A stretch of 64,000 nt of DNA from NCBI RefSeq assembly GCF_008373765.1, contig NZ_VUJW01000003.1, forward strand, positions 372,001 through 436,000. Reading direction: 5' to 3'. The position numbers and the translations under genes are program-made. Positions 29,186-37,803 of this stretch are shown in pieces. Positions within the stretch are counted from its first letter, which is position 1. Every line of letters begins with the position of its first letter. The notes beneath the pieces are model-generated. The model did no database searches. It saw nothing but the letters and a program-made list of their open reading frames with translations, and had not been told where the DNA came from. Source of the DNA: Nocardioides antri (GTDB taxonomy: Bacteria > Actinomycetota > Actinomycetes > Propionibacteriales > Nocardioidaceae).

Positions 29186-30238
29186 GTGCCCAGCGTGAGC
29201 CAGCCGCCGAGCGACCCGGGGAGTGCGCCGGGAGACGCCCCGACGCTCGACCAGGTCGCGCGTCTGGCGGGCGTGTCCCGCGCGACCGCCTCACGAGCGA
29301 TCAACGGCGGCAACCGGGTCTCCCCCGCTGCGCGCGCGGCGGTGGAGGCCGCGGTCCAGGCCCTCGGCTACACGCCGAACCCCGCCGCCCGGAGCCTGGT
29401 CACGCGGCGTACCGACTCGGTCGCGCTCGTGGTGCCGGAGCCGGACGAGCGGGTGTTCACCGACCCGTTCTTCGTCCACACCCTGCGGTCGGTCAACCGC
29501 GTGCTCATGCCGCGTGACCTCCAGCTGGTGCTGCTGCTCGCCCGGCCGGGCGAGGAGGAGCGGCGGATGCTGCGCTACCTGCGCCGCCGCCACATCGACG
29601 GCGCGATCGTCGTTTCCCACCACTCCGAGGACCGGCTCGCCGAGCACCTGGCGTCGCTGGCGCTGCCGTGCGCGTTCGTCGGCAGGCCGTGGACCGGCGC
29701 CGACAAGGTGGCCTACGTCGACACCGACAACGCCGCCGGCGCCCGGATGGTGACCCAGCGCCTGATCGACAGCGGCCGCCGGCGGATCGCGACCATCGCC
29801 GGTCCGGTGGACATGGCCGCCGGCATCGACCGGCTCGAGGGCTGGCGTTCCGCGCTCCGCGACGCGGGGCTGCCCGACGACGCCGTCGCCTATGGCAACT
29901 TCACCGAGGTCGGTGGACAGGACGCTGCCGCCGAGCTCCTCGCGGAGCACCCCGACATCGACGGCCTGGTCGCGGCGTCCGACCTCATGGCCATCGGGGC
30001 GCTGCGCGTGCTCGCCGAGGCCGGGCGACGGGTGCCCGAGGACATCGCCGTCACGGGCTACGACGACCTCGGCGTCGCCGAGCGCACGAGCCCGCCCCTG
30101 ACCACCGTCCGCAACCCGATCGGCGAGATGGCCGAGCACGCCACCCGGCTGCTGCTCGAGCAGGTCGAGGGTGGGCGACCGCCGCAGCCGATCCGGGTGA
30201 TCTTCCCCCCGTCGCTGGTGGTCCGGGACAGCGGCTAG
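29186..30238 (+). CDS. cebR: LacI-family repressor, CebR-like
   Basis: 350 aa from GTG 29186 (a second GTG three codons on, at 29195, is equally possible). The N-terminal HTH reads TLDQVARLAGVSRATASRAI with hinge helix NPAARSLVTRRTD. A periplasmic-binding-like effector domain follows (AGPVDMAAGIDRLEGW; VTGYDDLGVAERTSPPLTTV). It probably binds the two TGGAAGCGCTC-type palindromes before cebE and msiK and is released by cellobiose, as CebR does in Streptomyces. It directly follows bglC, unlike the divergent cebR of Streptomyces. Confidence 0.87.
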   Translation: MPSVSQPPSDPGSAPGDAPTLDQVARLAGVSRATASRAINGGNRVSPAARAAVEAAVQALGYTPNPAARSLVTRRTDSVALVVPEPDERVFTDPFFVHTLRSVNRVLMPRDLQLVLLLARPGEEERRMLRYLRRRHIDGAIVVSHHSEDRLAEHLASLALPCAFVGRPWTGADKVAYVDTDNAAGARMVTQRLIDSGRRRIATIAGPVDMAAGIDRLEGWRSALRDAGLPDDAVAYGNFTEVGGQDAAAELLAEHPDIDGLVAASDLMAIGALRVLAEAGRRVPEDIAVTGYDDLGVAERTSPPLTTVRNPIGEMAEHATRLLLEQVEGGRPPQPIRVIFPPSLVVRDSG

Positions 30239-30257
30239 GTGTTGTCGCCTGGGCCGG

Positions 30258-31031
30258 TCAGCCCTTCCCGAACGACGGCTTCTCCTTCGCCAGGAACGCC
30301 CGGACTCCCTCGGCGAAGTCGGGTCCGCCGTAGACCTCCCGCAGCAGCTGCTCCTCGTCGGGCGGGGCGGTCTCGGTGACCAGCGCACGCGCGCGCAGCT
30401 GCTCCTTGGTGACCCGCAGCGTCACCGGCGAGGCCCGGCGGATGCCGTCCACCAGCCCGGCCACCTCCGCATCGAGGGCCTCCCGGTCGTCGACGCAGGC
30501 GAGGACCGCGCCGGCGGCGTACGCGCGGTCCGCGCCGACCAGGCGCGAGGCCAGCAGCATCTCCCGCGTCAGCGACTCCCCGAACACCGCGGCGCAGCGG
30601 TAGAGCACCGGCGACGACAGGGCGTTGCCGAGAGTACGGGCGATCGGGTAGCCGAACCGGCTGGCGACTGTCGCGACGCGGAGGTCGCAGCTGGTGGCGA
30701 CGGCGAGGCCGCCACCCACGCACACGCCGTCGACCGCAGCGATCGTCACCTGCGGCAGGGTGAACAGCCCGTCCAGCATCTCCCGGATCCAGGTCTCGTA
30801 CTCGACGACGTCCTCGGTCTCCACGAAGTCCGAGATCTCGTTGCCCGCCGCGAAGGCCTGCCCGCCGGCACCGCGCAGGACGACGACACGCACCGCAGGG
30901 TCGGCAGCAGTGTCGGTCCAGAGCTGGCGGAGCTCGCCGTACATCGCGCGGGTGAAGGCGTTGCGGCGGTGCGGCCGGTTGAAGGTGATGTCCAGGACGC
31001 CGTCGCGGCGCTCGATCAGCAGGTCGCTCAC
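30258..31031 (-). CDS. enoyl-CoA hydratase/isomerase family protein
   Basis: 257 aa from GTG 31031. It has the crotonase fold. The oxyanion-hole regions are visible: GGQAFAAGNEISDF (usual AGxD position holds GNE) and AAVDGVCVGGGLAVATSCDLRVA. The two catalytic Glu of true hydratases are not obvious at their usual positions (FGYPIARTLGNALS lacks the GxxP-E pattern), so it may be an isomerase or other crotonase relative. Its neighbours do not suggest a pathway. It lies downstream of the rhomboid gene, 28 nt apart. Confidence 0.82.
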   Translation of the reverse strand: MSDLLIERRDGVLDITFNRPHRRNAFTRAMYGELRQLWTDTAADPAVRVVVLRGAGGQAFAAGNEISDFVETEDVVEYETWIREMLDGLFTLPQVTIAAVDGVCVGGGLAVATSCDLRVATVASRFGYPIARTLGNALSSPVLYRCAAVFGESLTREMLLASRLVGADRAYAAGAVLACVDDREALDAEVAGLVDGIRRASPVTLRVTKEQLRARALVTETAPPDEEQLLREVYGGPDFAEGVRAFLAKEKPSFGKG

Positions 31032-31059
31032 GACCCGCAACCGTACGGCGTCCGCGGGG

Positions 31060-31677
31060 TCAGCGGCGGAACCGGGCTCCGGCGCCGGACATCCCGGCCA
31101 GCCGGTCGTTCGTGAGGAGCAGCGCGGCGAGGCCGCCGGCGATCGCGCCGAAGAGGTGGCCCTCCCAGGACACGCCGGGCTGGCCGGGGAGGACACCCCA
31201 CAGGGCGCCGCCGTACAGGAACAGCACGACGACACCCAAGACGATCTCCCAGAGCTTCCTGTTCACGACACCGCGGATCGCGAGGTAGACGATCCACCCG
31301 AAGATCAGGCCGGACGCGCCGATGTGGTTGGTGTTGCTGCCCGCGACCAGCCACACACCGACGCCGCCGACCGTCCAGACCACGGCGGTCGCGGCCAGCC
31401 CGCGGAGCAGGCCGGTCGCGAGGGTGAGGAAGCCGAGCACCAGCACCGGCCCGGTGTTGGCGGAGACGTGGTCCCACCCGCCGTGCAGGAACGGCGCGAG
31501 CACGATGCCGAGCAGCCCCTCGTCGGAGCGGGGCTGCACGCCGTACCGGTCGAGCCGGTGGCTCATCGCCACGTCGACGACCTCGATCAGCCACAGCAGC
31601 GCCGTGAACGCGACGACCCCCAGCGCGGCCTGCTGCCAGGCCGGGACCTCGCGGCCTCTGATCTCCACGGCCCCCAT
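31060..31677 (-). CDS. rhomboid-family intramembrane serine protease
   Basis: 205 aa from ATG 31677. It has six membrane helices. The catalytic Ser lies in GASGLIFGW and the partner His in WEGHLFGAIAGG, with HGGWDHVSANT providing the conserved His/Asn region of helix 2. These protease residues are intact. Rhomboids cut membrane-spanning segments of other proteins; its substrate is unknown. It is divergent from the DUF559-like gene at 31732. Confidence 0.85.
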   Translation of the reverse strand: MGAVEIRGREVPAWQQAALGVVAFTALLWLIEVVDVAMSHRLDRYGVQPRSDEGLLGIVLAPFLHGGWDHVSANTGPVLVLGFLTLATGLLRGLAATAVVWTVGGVGVWLVAGSNTNHIGASGLIFGWIVYLAIRGVVNRKLWEIVLGVVVLFLYGGALWGVLPGQPGVSWEGHLFGAIAGGLAALLLTNDRLAGMSGAGARFRR

Positions 31678-31731
31678 TGTGCCTGTGGAGGGCGACGGCA
31701 CGTCGGGCTCCGGCGCGGCACCCTGTCCCGC

Positions 31732-32643
31732 ATGGCCGTTGCGGAGCACCTGCGAAGGCTCGGGGGCGTCGCCACGCGACGGCAGCTCCTGACCGTGTGC
31801 ACCCCGCACCAGCTGGCGAAGGCCGTCGATCGCGGGGCTGTCGTCCGCTCGGCGCGAGGGCGTTACGCCCTTCCAGAGGCGGATGTGGCGAAGGCCGCGG
31901 CTCACGCGGTGTCCGGCACCCTGTGCCTGACGAGCGCCGCGCTCGAGCACGGCTGGGCGGTCAAACGTCCGCCCGACCTGCCGCAGGTCGCGCTCCCACG
32001 CAACCGCATCCGCGCGCCCGGGTCGACCACCAGGGTCGAGGTGAAGCGGTTGCGGCTCGGACCCGACGACGTGCAGGACGGCGTGACCACTCCGGACCGC
32101 ACCCTCCTCGACTGCTTGCGCGCCCTGCCGTTCGACGAGGCCCTGGCCATCGCCGACTCGGCCCTGCGCAGCGGCTACCGCAGACAGCGGCTCCTCGCGC
32201 TCGTCCGGGATGCTCGAGGCCCGGGCGCTGCTCGCATGCGGTCCATCGCCGAGCTCGCGACGGCCGACGCGGCCAACCCGTTCGAGTCCGTGCTCCGCGC
32301 GGTCGCCGTCACGGTCCCCGGACTGGCGGTCCGCCCGCAGGTGTCACTCCACCGACCGGATCGGCTGGTCGTGGGAGGCGGTCAGTTCCTCGGACGTCCG
32401 GACCTCGTCGACGAGGAGCTGCGGATCGTCGTCGAGGCGGACTCCTTCGAGTGGCACGGCGACCGCGCCGCCCTGCGCTCCGATGCCCGCCGTTACAACG
32501 CGTTCGTCGTCAACGGGTGGCTGGTCCTCCGGTTCAGCTGGGAGGACGTCATGCTCCACCCCGACGACGTTCGCGCGGTGCTCGTCGCGGCAGTCGAAGA
32601 ACGGACCAACCAGCTGTGCCCCACGTGTCGGCGCGCCTCCTGA
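31732..32643 (+). CDS. DUF559-like/AbiEi-like protein (second copy type)
   Basis: 303 aa from ATG 31732. The N-terminus is winged-helix-like (LGGVATRRQLLTVCTPHQLAKAV; GAVVRSARGRYALP), followed by an AbiEi-like middle (TLCLTSAALEHGWAVKRPP). The C-terminus has a restriction-endonuclease-like core: Glu in NPFESVLR, Asp in GRPDLVDEELRI and Glu in VVEADSFEWHG, then RRYNAFVVNGWLVLRFSWED. It is distantly similar in plan to the protein at 22110 but clearly diverged. No toxin or methyltransferase partner is adjacent. Function unknown; a nucleic-acid role is inferred from the fold. Confidence 0.65.
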   Translation: MAVAEHLRRLGGVATRRQLLTVCTPHQLAKAVDRGAVVRSARGRYALPEADVAKAAAHAVSGTLCLTSAALEHGWAVKRPPDLPQVALPRNRIRAPGSTTRVEVKRLRLGPDDVQDGVTTPDRTLLDCLRALPFDEALAIADSALRSGYRRQRLLALVRDARGPGAARMRSIAELATADAANPFESVLRAVAVTVPGLAVRPQVSLHRPDRLVVGGGQFLGRPDLVDEELRIVVEADSFEWHGDRAALRSDARRYNAFVVNGWLVLRFSWEDVMLHPDDVRAVLVAAVEERTNQLCPTCRRAS

Positions 32644-32686
32644 GTCCCGTGGGTCACAGGAGTCCCGAACGGTCCGCTCGTCGGCG

Positions 32687-33181
32687 TCACACCCAGCGGA
32701 CGACCCAGTACTGCACGCCGTACGGCGCGTCGTCGTAGCCGACCTCGGCGCGATCACCGGGCGCCAGCAGGTCGCCGAGCGTCCGGATCGCCGCGACGTC
32801 GGCCCACATCTCGTCAGCCAGCTGCGCGTCGATGGCGCCGAGGGCGGTGGGCAGCGGCTCGAGCAGGGCTCGTCGCAGGTCGTCGTCGAACGCCTCGGCC
32901 CGCTCGTCGAAGTGGCCGGGCGCTGTGGGCGCCCTCTTCGCCGAGCCGTTGGCGACGACGAGCACCGGTGCCTGCCCGTCCGTGACCTCCTCCGCCCCGA
33001 CGGCGTCCAGCAGGTGACGCGCCACCCGGGCGCCGGACTCCGAGAACGCCACCACCCGCACCTTCGGTCCGAGCGCGCCGACGACGGCGAGGCAGGCGGC
33101 GCGCAGGTCGGCGACCGGGTCCTCGATCGAGGCGTACGCCGGCAGCAGGGCCGGCACGCCCGGCACCAGGGCACATGTCAT
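32687..33181 (-). CDS. class III extradiol dioxygenase B-like (LigB-fold) protein
   Basis: 164 aa from ATG 33181, overlapping the folP2-type gene by ATGA. It resembles short actinobacterial proteins annotated with a LigB/MEMO-like domain: LPAYASIEDPVADLRAAC, VLVVANGSAKRAPTAPGHFD and LADEMWADVAAIRTLGDLL. The metal-binding His pair of true extradiol dioxygenases is not evident, and the protein is shorter than catabolic enzymes, so dioxygenase activity is doubtful. It is last of the gpgS-folP2 operon. Confidence 0.55.
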   Translation of the reverse strand: MTCALVPGVPALLPAYASIEDPVADLRAACLAVVGALGPKVRVVAFSESGARVARHLLDAVGAEEVTDGQAPVLVVANGSAKRAPTAPGHFDERAEAFDDDLRRALLEPLPTALGAIDAQLADEMWADVAAIRTLGDLLAPGDRAEVGYDDAPYGVQYWVVRWV

Positions 33182-34041
33182 GCGAGGCCCCGGATCGCGC
33201 GGCGCGGGGGCCGCCGGCCGGCGATCGACCACACCATGTCGACGGCCTGGCGCGCCTCGACCACCTCGTGCACGCGGTAGATCCGCGCTCCGGCGAGGGC
33301 GCACACCGCCGTCGCCGCCAGGGTGCCGACCAGCCGCTCACCGACCGGGAGCCCGAGGGTCTCGCCGACGAAGTCCTTGTTGGAGAGCGACACCAGCACC
33401 GGCCAGCCGGTGGCGACCATCTCGCCCAGCCGGCGGGTGACCTCGAGGGAGTGGAAGGTGTTCTTGCCGAAGTCGTGGGCCGGGTCGATGACGATCGACT
33501 CGCGCGCGACACCGGCCGCCAGCGCGCGCTCGGCGTAGGCGACCGTGTCGCCGATCGCGGCGGCGACCACGTCGTCGTACTCCACCCGGAACGGGCGGGT
33601 CCGCGGGGTCACGCCGCCGGTGTGGGTGCACACGATCGCCGCGTCGTGCTCGGCAGCCACGTCGACCAGCTCCGGGTCGGCGCCGCCCCACGCGTCGTTG
33701 AGCACGTCGGCGCCCGCCGCACAGGCGGCCGCGCCGACCTCCGCGCGCCAGGTGTCGACCGAGATCACCAGCGAGGGGTACGACGCCCGCACCCGCGCCA
33801 CGAAGTCGACGACCCGGTCCTTCTCCTCCCCGGCCGAGATCTCCTCGCCCGGCGCCGCCTTGATGCCGCCGATGTCGACGATCTCGGCGCCCTGCTCCAC
33901 GACCGCGGCGACCCGCTCGAACGCGGCGTCCTCGGCCCAGGTGGCGCCCCGGTCGTAGAAGGAGTCGGGCGTGCGGTTGACGATCGCCATCATCAGCGTG
34001 GCGTCGTCGGCGAAGGAGCGGCGACCCAGCCGGAGCGTCAC
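33178..34041 (-). CDS. folP2: FolP2-type dihydropteroate synthase homologue
   Basis: 287 aa from GTG 34041, overlapping gpgS by GTGA. It has the pterin-binding TIM-barrel plan: MMAIVNRTPDSFYDRG, VISVDTWRAEV and VLNDAWGG. The usual DHPS loop GGxSTRPG is replaced by EIVDIGGIKAAPGEEIS, the variant of mycobacterial FolP2. FolP2 lies beside gpgS in mycobacteria (Rv1207-Rv1208) and is reported not to substitute for DHPS. So folate synthesis is not its likely role despite the family name. A link to methylglucose lipopolysaccharide metabolism is possible. Confidence 0.85.
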   Translation of the reverse strand: MTLRLGRRSFADDATLMMAIVNRTPDSFYDRGATWAEDAAFERVAAVVEQGAEIVDIGGIKAAPGEEISAGEEKDRVVDFVARVRASYPSLVISVDTWRAEVGAAACAAGADVLNDAWGGADPELVDVAAEHDAAIVCTHTGGVTPRTRPFRVEYDDVVAAAIGDTVAYAERALAAGVARESIVIDPAHDFGKNTFHSLEVTRRLGEMVATGWPVLVSLSNKDFVGETLGLPVGERLVGTLAATAVCALAGARIYRVHEVVEARQAVDMVWSIAGRRPPRRAIRGLA

Positions 34042-34949
34042 AGGTAGCCCTCGGCCGGCGGCCGCTCGACGGTCTCGATCACGCGGTCCAGGGGCACCGG
34101 CCCCGGCAGGAACTGCCGGAGCACGGCGAGGTCCGACGGGGGCAGGCTTCCGTCCTGCTTGCGCTGCAGCGCCATCGCGAGGATCTGGACGGCCATGCTG
34201 CCGAGGTCCAGCAGCGGCTGGTGCCCGTGGGCGCGGGTGCCGAGGTCGACCTGCGCGAGCGCGCTCGTGCCGTGCTTCGCGACGGTGTCGACGAGGGAGG
34301 CGAGCTCGACGGCGTAGCCGGTCGGCACCGACAGCGACGCGAAGTGGGACCGGCGCACGGCCCACTCGCCGGCGAGCGGCTGCACGAGGTCCCGCAGCGC
34401 GGGGAAGAACAGGGAGATCAGCGGGCGGGCGACGAGCTCGGTGACCCGGCCCCCGTCCAGCGGGCCGTCCTCCCCGGGTCGCTCGTAGTAGCCCTTCACC
34501 AGCTGGACCTCGGGCCAGGTCAGCAGCGGGCCGAGCAGGCCGGGCACGAAGTGGGTGTCCCAGTCGGTGAGGTCGGCGTCCATGAACACGACCACGTCAC
34601 CGTCGGTCACGAACAGCGACTTCCACATCGCCTCGCCCTTGCCCGGATGGGTGCCGAGGTCGGGGCGGATCTGCGAGGCACGGTGCACGTCGGCGCCGGC
34701 TGAAACGGCGACGTCGTACGTCGCGTCGGTCGAGTCGCTGTCGATGACCACGATCTCGTCGACGAGCGACACAGTGTCGACCAGCCGCTCGCGGACGCGC
34801 GACACGACGCCGCCGACCGTGCCGGCCTCGTTGTGCGCGGGCACGACCAGGCTCACCCGGGTGTCACCCTTGGCAGCGATCAGCTCGTCGAGGGTCCAGT
34901 CGTTCCAGTGCGCGGTGCGGACTCCGCACCCGGACGAGTCGACGGACAT
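34038..34949 (-). CDS. gpgS: glucosyl-3-phosphoglycerate synthase
   Basis: 303 aa. A GT81 (GT-A) enzyme that moves glucose from UDP- or ADP-glucose to 3-phosphoglycerate, producing the primer of methylglucose lipopolysaccharides or the compatible solute glucosylglycerate. Motifs are LVVPAHNEAGTVGGVV, IDSDSTDAT, the metal-binding DAD in FMDADLTDWD, and PLAGEWAVRR. It is first of an operon with folP2 and the LigB-like gene. No gpgP phosphatase or other MGLP genes are in the window. Confidence 0.92.
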   Translation of the reverse strand: MSVDSSGCGVRTAHWNDWTLDELIAAKGDTRVSLVVPAHNEAGTVGGVVSRVRERLVDTVSLVDEIVVIDSDSTDATYDVAVSAGADVHRASQIRPDLGTHPGKGEAMWKSLFVTDGDVVVFMDADLTDWDTHFVPGLLGPLLTWPEVQLVKGYYERPGEDGPLDGGRVTELVARPLISLFFPALRDLVQPLAGEWAVRRSHFASLSVPTGYAVELASLVDTVAKHGTSALAQVDLGTRAHGHQPLLDLGSMAVQILAMALQRKQDGSLPPSDLAVLRQFLPGPVPLDRVIETVERPPAEGYL

Positions 34950-35092
34950 GCTGCGACCCTACCGATCGACTCGGGGTCGCCCGCCACGCACCGTTGGCCG
35001 GAACCGCAGACGGCCGGGGGTGTCAGCGTGCAGACTGGGAGCTCTCGGGACGACCAACGGATTCTCTGGGGGGAGAAAGATCCGGGGTCCGG

Positions 35093-35302
35093 ATGCGAGC
35101 TCTCCGCAGATGGATGAGGAAGGCCCGGTGTCGGGCGAAGTACGGCAGGGCCTGCCCGCACGGTGGCCACTACGGCGGCAAGCGGCGCAATCGCATGTCC
35201 GCTGCAGTCGTCCCGACCCATCCTGCCGAGCCCAAGCCACAGCCCAAGCCGACTCACAAGGCGAGGAAGCGCTCCACCGCCGAGGCCAACGCCGACGCGT
35301 AG
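35093..35302 (+). CDS. small basic Cys/His-containing hypothetical ORF
   Basis: 69 aa from ATG 35093; an internal ATG at 35114 is an alternative. The product is very basic with ARCRAKYGRACPHGGHYGGK followed by RRNRM, then a Pro/Lys-rich tail (PAEPKPQPKPTHKARKR). Third codon positions are GC-biased, as expected for a real gene, especially past codon 8. The last 16 codons overlap the convergent amidase gene. The 304-bp gap between gpgS and the amidase otherwise holds nothing I can identify. The two Cys and two His could bind a metal ion. No function is assigned. Confidence 0.4.
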   Translation: MRALRRWMRKARCRAKYGRACPHGGHYGGKRRNRMSAAVVPTHPAEPKPQPKPTHKARKRSTAEANADA

Positions 35303-36132
35303 GCGCGCCGACCTTCCTCGCTCGTCATCAGCGCCGCATCGCCCGGGTCCCGCATGTTGCCGAGCTCGACCAGCACGGTCGGGATGTCGGCCAGGTTGAG
35401 GGTCCCCAGGTCCCCGCGGACGTCGATCCCGTCGTTGCCGGTGTACGTCGACGTGGCGAGTCCCTCGTCCACCAGCGCGCCCCGCACCACCTCCGCCAGC
35501 CGCAGTGACGGCGCGGCGATGTCGGTGGTCCACGGTGCCCTCTCCTCCGGTGCGATCACGTGGAACCCGTGTGCGCCCGCGGACACCGAGCCGTCTGCGT
35601 GGATGCTGATCTTCACGTCGGCGGTCGGTCCGGGCTCGTCCGGGTTGCCGGCCCGGCCGCGCTCGTCGACGCACGGTCCCCACGCCTCGGCCGAGTTCCG
35701 CACCCTGGTCAGCAGCACCCGCGCACCCAGCTGGCGCAGCACCCGCCGGGTCTCCAGCGCCACCTCCCAGGTGAACGTCGCCTCCGGGTAGCCACCCTCG
35801 GTCGCCGTCCCTGTGGTGTTGCACGGCTTCGTGAAGCCACCGGCGTCGACCGGCCGGCTCGTCTCGGCCGGGTGCGCGGCGTTGCCGAGCTGGTGCCCGG
35901 GGTCGAGCACGACGACCGCGCCCGCCAGCGGTGGCTCGGGACGGATCGTCGGCGCCGCCGCGGTCGAGCGCGGCGTGACCGGGGCCCGCGAAGTCGCCGC
36001 GGACGGGGGCGACGACGCCGGCCTCGTCGCGCCCGGTTCCGGCGCGTCGCCGGAGCGGGCGCAGCCGGCGACCGCGAGCAGGACGACCACCAGCAGGACG
36101 GCTGACCGGGTCGTGGCGGGGGCGGTGCGCAT
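35254..36132 (-). CDS. N-acetylmuramoyl-L-alanine amidase lipoprotein
   Basis: 292 aa from ATG 36132 (MRTAPATTRSAVLLVVVLLA), chosen because it starts a lipoprotein signal ending in AVAGC. A Pro/Ser/Thr linker (~30-75) leads to an Amidase_3 zinc domain: VVVLDPGHQLGN (His), the Glu in YPEATFTWEVAL, SIHADGS (His) and VELGNMRDPGD. It cleaves the amide between muramic acid and the stem peptide of peptidoglycan and acts at the cell surface. It is divergent from the polysaccharide sugar transferase. Confidence 0.9.
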   Translation of the reverse strand: MRTAPATTRSAVLLVVVLLAVAGCARSGDAPEPGATRPASSPPSAATSRAPVTPRSTAAAPTIRPEPPLAGAVVVLDPGHQLGNAAHPAETSRPVDAGGFTKPCNTTGTATEGGYPEATFTWEVALETRRVLRQLGARVLLTRVRNSAEAWGPCVDERGRAGNPDEPGPTADVKISIHADGSVSAGAHGFHVIAPEERAPWTTDIAAPSLRLAEVVRGALVDEGLATSTYTGNDGIDVRGDLGTLNLADIPTVLVELGNMRDPGDAALMTSEEGRRAYASALASAVERFLAL

Positions 36133-36247
36133 GAGACATCCGAGCCTAGGGCGTGGCACCGTGCCGGGCCGGTCTAGACAAAACCGGTCAATGTGTAACC
36201 CGCCCCTTATCACGTCGTTAGACCGGCGTGCCGGATCAGGGAACCTC

Positions 36248-36298
36248 GACACCCGTGGGTGTCCCCTGCCGGACCAGGCCCCCCGAGACCCCGGGGTC
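36248..36298. promoter_or_regulatory. palindrome-rich leader upstream of the sugar transferase
   Basis: The 194-bp divergent intergenic region contains two perfect inverted repeats, GACACCC-GT-GGGTGTC (36248-36263) and GACCCCGGGGTC (36287-36298), within 80 nt of the sugar-transferase start. Both could fold in a leader RNA or bind dimeric regulators. The A/T-richest patch (near 36180-36220, TGTGTAAC...TTATCACGTC) lies just upstream and may hold the promoter. Confidence 0.35.
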
Positions 36299-36326
36299 CT
36301 GACGTTCCAGCATTGAGGGTGATCGA

Positions 36327-37787
36327 GTGACAGTGCTGATCGGGCACGCCGCGCCGACGCGCGCTCTCGCCCGGCCCTCCGGCCGCACGCTGCGCTTCCT
36401 CCCGCCCAGCCTGTTCGTCCTCGATGCAGTCCTGATCGCCTTCGTGACCGGCGCCGCGGCGTACTTCGCCCACGGGATGCCGTACCTCGACCCCCAGGTC
36501 GGGCTCACCATCGCCGACCAGGCGGCCGGCACCCTGCTCGTGGCGGGCTGGCTCCTCGTCATCGCTCTCGGCGGCGGCTACCGGAGCCAGGTCCTGGGGG
36601 GCGGCAGCGACGAGTACAAGCGCGTCCTCAACGCGAGCCTGACCTACACCGGGCTGCTGGCCCTCGTCCTGTTCCTCGCGCAGGCTGAGGTCTCCCGCGC
36701 GTTCTTCGTCCTGCTGTTCGCGATCGGCCTCCCCACCCTGCTCCTCTCCCGGTGGACTGCGCGCTACGCGCTCCACCGGGCCCGCCAGGCCGGCCGCCTC
36801 GGCGTGCCCGTCCTCATCGCCGGCTCCCCGCGCCACGTCGACGAGGTCCACGCCGTGCTCGACCGTGCCCGTTGGCTCGGCTACCGCGTCGTCGGCGCGA
36901 TCACCCCCGCCGGCGACACCACGCCGGGGCTCAGCAGCGTCCCGGTCGTCGGCTCGACCGACGACGTGACGACCGCCGCCCTGCACGCCGACGCGCAGGT
37001 CATCCTCTTCGCCGGCGGGTCGTCGGTCTCCGCCCAGGACCTCCAGGAGAAGGTCTGGGAGCTCGAGGAGCGCGGCATCGGCGTCGTGGTCACCCAGGGC
37101 GCCACCGGCATCACCAGCAACCGGGTTTCTTACCGCCCCGTCGGCGGGTTGCCGCTGATGCACCTCGACACCCCGGCCTGGGCACAGGCGACCCGACTCA
37201 GCAAGCGCACTTTCGACGTGGTCGGAGCGCTGGCCCTGCTGGCTTTCCTCAGCCCGCTCTTCCTCTTCATCGCGCTGCGGATCAAGCTGCACGACGGCGG
37301 ACCGGTGCTCTTCAAGCAGACCCGCGTCGGACGCCAGAGCGTCCCGTTCCACTGCGCGAAGTTCCGCACGATGGTCCCCAACGCGGAGGACCTCCTCGCT
37401 GCGCTCCACGTGTCCACCGGGTACGACGGCGGCCTCTTCAAGATGGAGGACGACCCGCGGATCACCCGCCCGGGCCGGTGGCTGCGGCGGTTCTCGCTCG
37501 ACGAGCTCCCCCAGCTGTGGAACGTCGTCCGCGGCGACATGAGCCTGGTCGGCCCCCGGCCGCCCCTCCCGCACGAGGTCGCGCAGTACGACAACGCGGC
37601 TCGCCGCCGCCTCCACGTCCGCCCCGGCATGACCGGCCTCTGGCAGGTCTCCGGCCGCTCGGACCTGTCGTGGGAGGCCGCGATCCGGCTCGACCTCTAC
37701 TACGTCGACCACTGGTCGATGCTGCAGGACCTGCACATCCTCTGGCGCACGCTCGGCGTCGTCGTCCTCGGCCGCGGCGCGTACTGA
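36327..37787 (+). CDS. exopolysaccharide polyprenyl glycosylphosphotransferase (initiating sugar transferase)
   Basis: 486 aa. About four N-terminal membrane helices and a CoA-binding-like domain (VLIAGSPRHVDEVHAVL; YRVVGAITPAGDTTPGL) precede a fifth helix (KRTFDVVGALALLAFLSPLF) and the bacterial sugar-transferase domain: GPVLFKQTRVGR, CAKFRTMVPNAE, KMEDDPRITRPGRWLRRFSL and VGPRPPLPHE. It loads the first sugar-1-phosphate on undecaprenyl/polyprenyl phosphate to start a repeating unit. This anchors the polysaccharide locus that extends downstream. Confidence 0.93.
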   Translation: MTVLIGHAAPTRALARPSGRTLRFLPPSLFVLDAVLIAFVTGAAAYFAHGMPYLDPQVGLTIADQAAGTLLVAGWLLVIALGGGYRSQVLGGGSDEYKRVLNASLTYTGLLALVLFLAQAEVSRAFFVLLFAIGLPTLLLSRWTARYALHRARQAGRLGVPVLIAGSPRHVDEVHAVLDRARWLGYRVVGAITPAGDTTPGLSSVPVVGSTDDVTTAALHADAQVILFAGGSSVSAQDLQEKVWELEERGIGVVVTQGATGITSNRVSYRPVGGLPLMHLDTPAWAQATRLSKRTFDVVGALALLAFLSPLFLFIALRIKLHDGGPVLFKQTRVGRQSVPFHCAKFRTMVPNAEDLLAALHVSTGYDGGLFKMEDDPRITRPGRWLRRFSLDELPQLWNVVRGDMSLVGPRPPLPHEVAQYDNAARRRLHVRPGMTGLWQVSGRSDLSWEAAIRLDLYYVDHWSMLQDLHILWRTLGVVVLGRGAY

Positions 37788-37803
37788 GGCACCTTGCCAG
37801 CGG

